The translations under genes and the position numbers were made by a program. DNA of 6,464 bases from Candidatus Omnitrophota bacterium. Lineage in GTDB: Bacteria; Omnitrophota; Gorgyraeia; Gygaellales; Profunditerraquicolaceae. The notes below the pieces were generated by a model. That model saw only the letters and a list, made by a program, of their open reading frames with translations, was not told the origin of the DNA and ran no database searches. Location: positions 1 to 6,464 of the forward strand of contig JAQUMS010000077.1 in assembly GCA_028717985.1 (NCBI GenBank), read 5' to 3'. Shown piece after piece: positions 5,924-6,464 of the stretch; the stretch's first letter is position 1, and each line of letters begins with the position of its first letter.

Positions 5924-6464
5924 TAACGGTTCCTTCAGGTATAACGGTATTTTTAGGGATGATCACGATGCCATTACGGATAACGCAATACTCATTTTCA
6001 AATTCCTGAAGGTTTTTTTTATTGACCACCTTCACGTCATCCCCCATTCTGACATTCTTATCAACAATTGTTTTTTGGATCCGGCAGTTTTTTCCGATGC
6101 CGAGTTTGGGAATTTTTCCTGATCCGGAGTTTTGTCTTTCCGTAAAATCAAAGTAATCGTTCCCCATGATAATTGAATCTTTTACCTCTGTCCCCGCCCC
6201 GATAATACTACGCAGGCCGATGATGGAATGACTAATGCGCGCGTCTTCTATAATAGCGCCTTCGGCGATATTGGAATTCTCAATAGTCCCTTTTCCAAGC
6301 AGTTTCGTAAGAGGCAAATGCCGCGGCCGGGTAAAAAATTGCCAGTCTTCGTCAAAAAGATCAAGAGGCGGGCAGGCATCAGTAAATGCCAGGTTTTCCT
6401 CATAAAATGAAGGAATAGAACCGATATCTTTCCAATACCCATCATACATAAAACCATATGTCCT
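5919..6464 (-). CDS. glgC: Glucose-1-phosphate adenylyltransferase (ADP-glucose pyrophosphorylase), C-terminal part
   Basis: Makes ADP-glucose and pyrophosphate from glucose-1-phosphate and ATP, the committed step of bacterial glycogen synthesis; cytosolic, tetrameric in known members. The frame is open to the right edge, so only the last 181 residues are present, roughly 40% of a usual 420-430 residue enzyme; the catalytic nucleotidyltransferase domain lies outside. The visible part opens with the family signature MYDGYWKDIGSI, then a left-handed beta-helix of hexapeptide-like repeats (IENSNIAEGAIIEDARISHS, then IIGLRSIIGAGTEV), and the IVDKN and RNGIVIIPKNTVIPEGTVI ending typical of cyanobacterial/plant-style GlgC. 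The lysines in IVDKN (codon 6057-6059) and IIPKN (codon 5952-5954) match, from memory of the family, the two that bind the activator in cyanobacterial enzymes. An internal ATG at 6449 is not a start, because homology continues upstream of it (RTYGF). Its stop codon lies in the 80-bp palindrome. Confidence 0.95.
   Translation of the reverse strand, partial: RTYGFMYDGYWKDIGSIPSFYEENLAFTDACPPLDLFDEDWQFFTRPRHLPLTKLLGKGTIENSNIAEGAIIEDARISHSIIGLRSIIGAGTEVKDSIIMGNDYFDFTERQNSGSGKIPKLGIGKNCRIQKTIVDKNVRMGDDVKVVNKKNLQEFENEYCVIRNGIVIIPKNTVIPEGTVI

Overview
The window is about 6.5 kb of moderate-GC bacterial chromosome. All five genes I can support lie on the minus strand, so transcription runs right to left. 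The mix of genes is a coenzyme B12-dependent class II ribonucleotide reductase, a cyanobacterial/plant-style ADP-glucose pyrophosphorylase, a ROK and a LacI sugar regulator, and a membrane-anchored coiled-coil protein with a small C-terminal beta domain. This fits an uncultured anaerobic lineage of the Omnitrophota/PVC or Elusimicrobiota kind. That placement is an impression from protein style; nothing in the window proves it.

Layout in the direction of transcription (right to left). At the right edge is the 3' part of glgC (5919-6464). Its stop codon sits inside an 80-bp imperfect palindrome (5844-5923). A sigma70-like promoter (5792-5820), overlaid by a perfect 7-bp inverted repeat, then drives a leader of about 100 nt and a ROK-family repressor (4447-5682). 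After 61 bp comes a coiled-coil membrane protein (3198-4385), and after 65 bp a LacI-family regulator (2107-3132). These three genes have short gaps, no convincing terminator and only one strong promoter, so they may form one transcript. A second sigma70-like promoter (2002-2031) then drives nrdJ (1943 leftwards, running off the left edge). Two NrdR-box-like sites exactly 31 bp apart lie just upstream of that promoter, which is the standard arrangement for repression of ribonucleotide reductase genes.

Functionally there are three units. glgC makes ADP-glucose for glycogen. The ROK and LacI genes look like two carbohydrate-responsive regulators with no transporter or catabolic gene next to them in this window, flanking a structural envelope protein of unknown role. 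nrdJ supplies deoxyribonucleotides, apparently under NrdR control. I see no mobile element, CRISPR array, tRNA or rRNA. Most of the window is ordinary core genome. The parts most worth a second look are the tandem NrdR boxes, the 80-bp palindrome, the ROK promoter operator candidate and the unrecognised coiled-coil protein.
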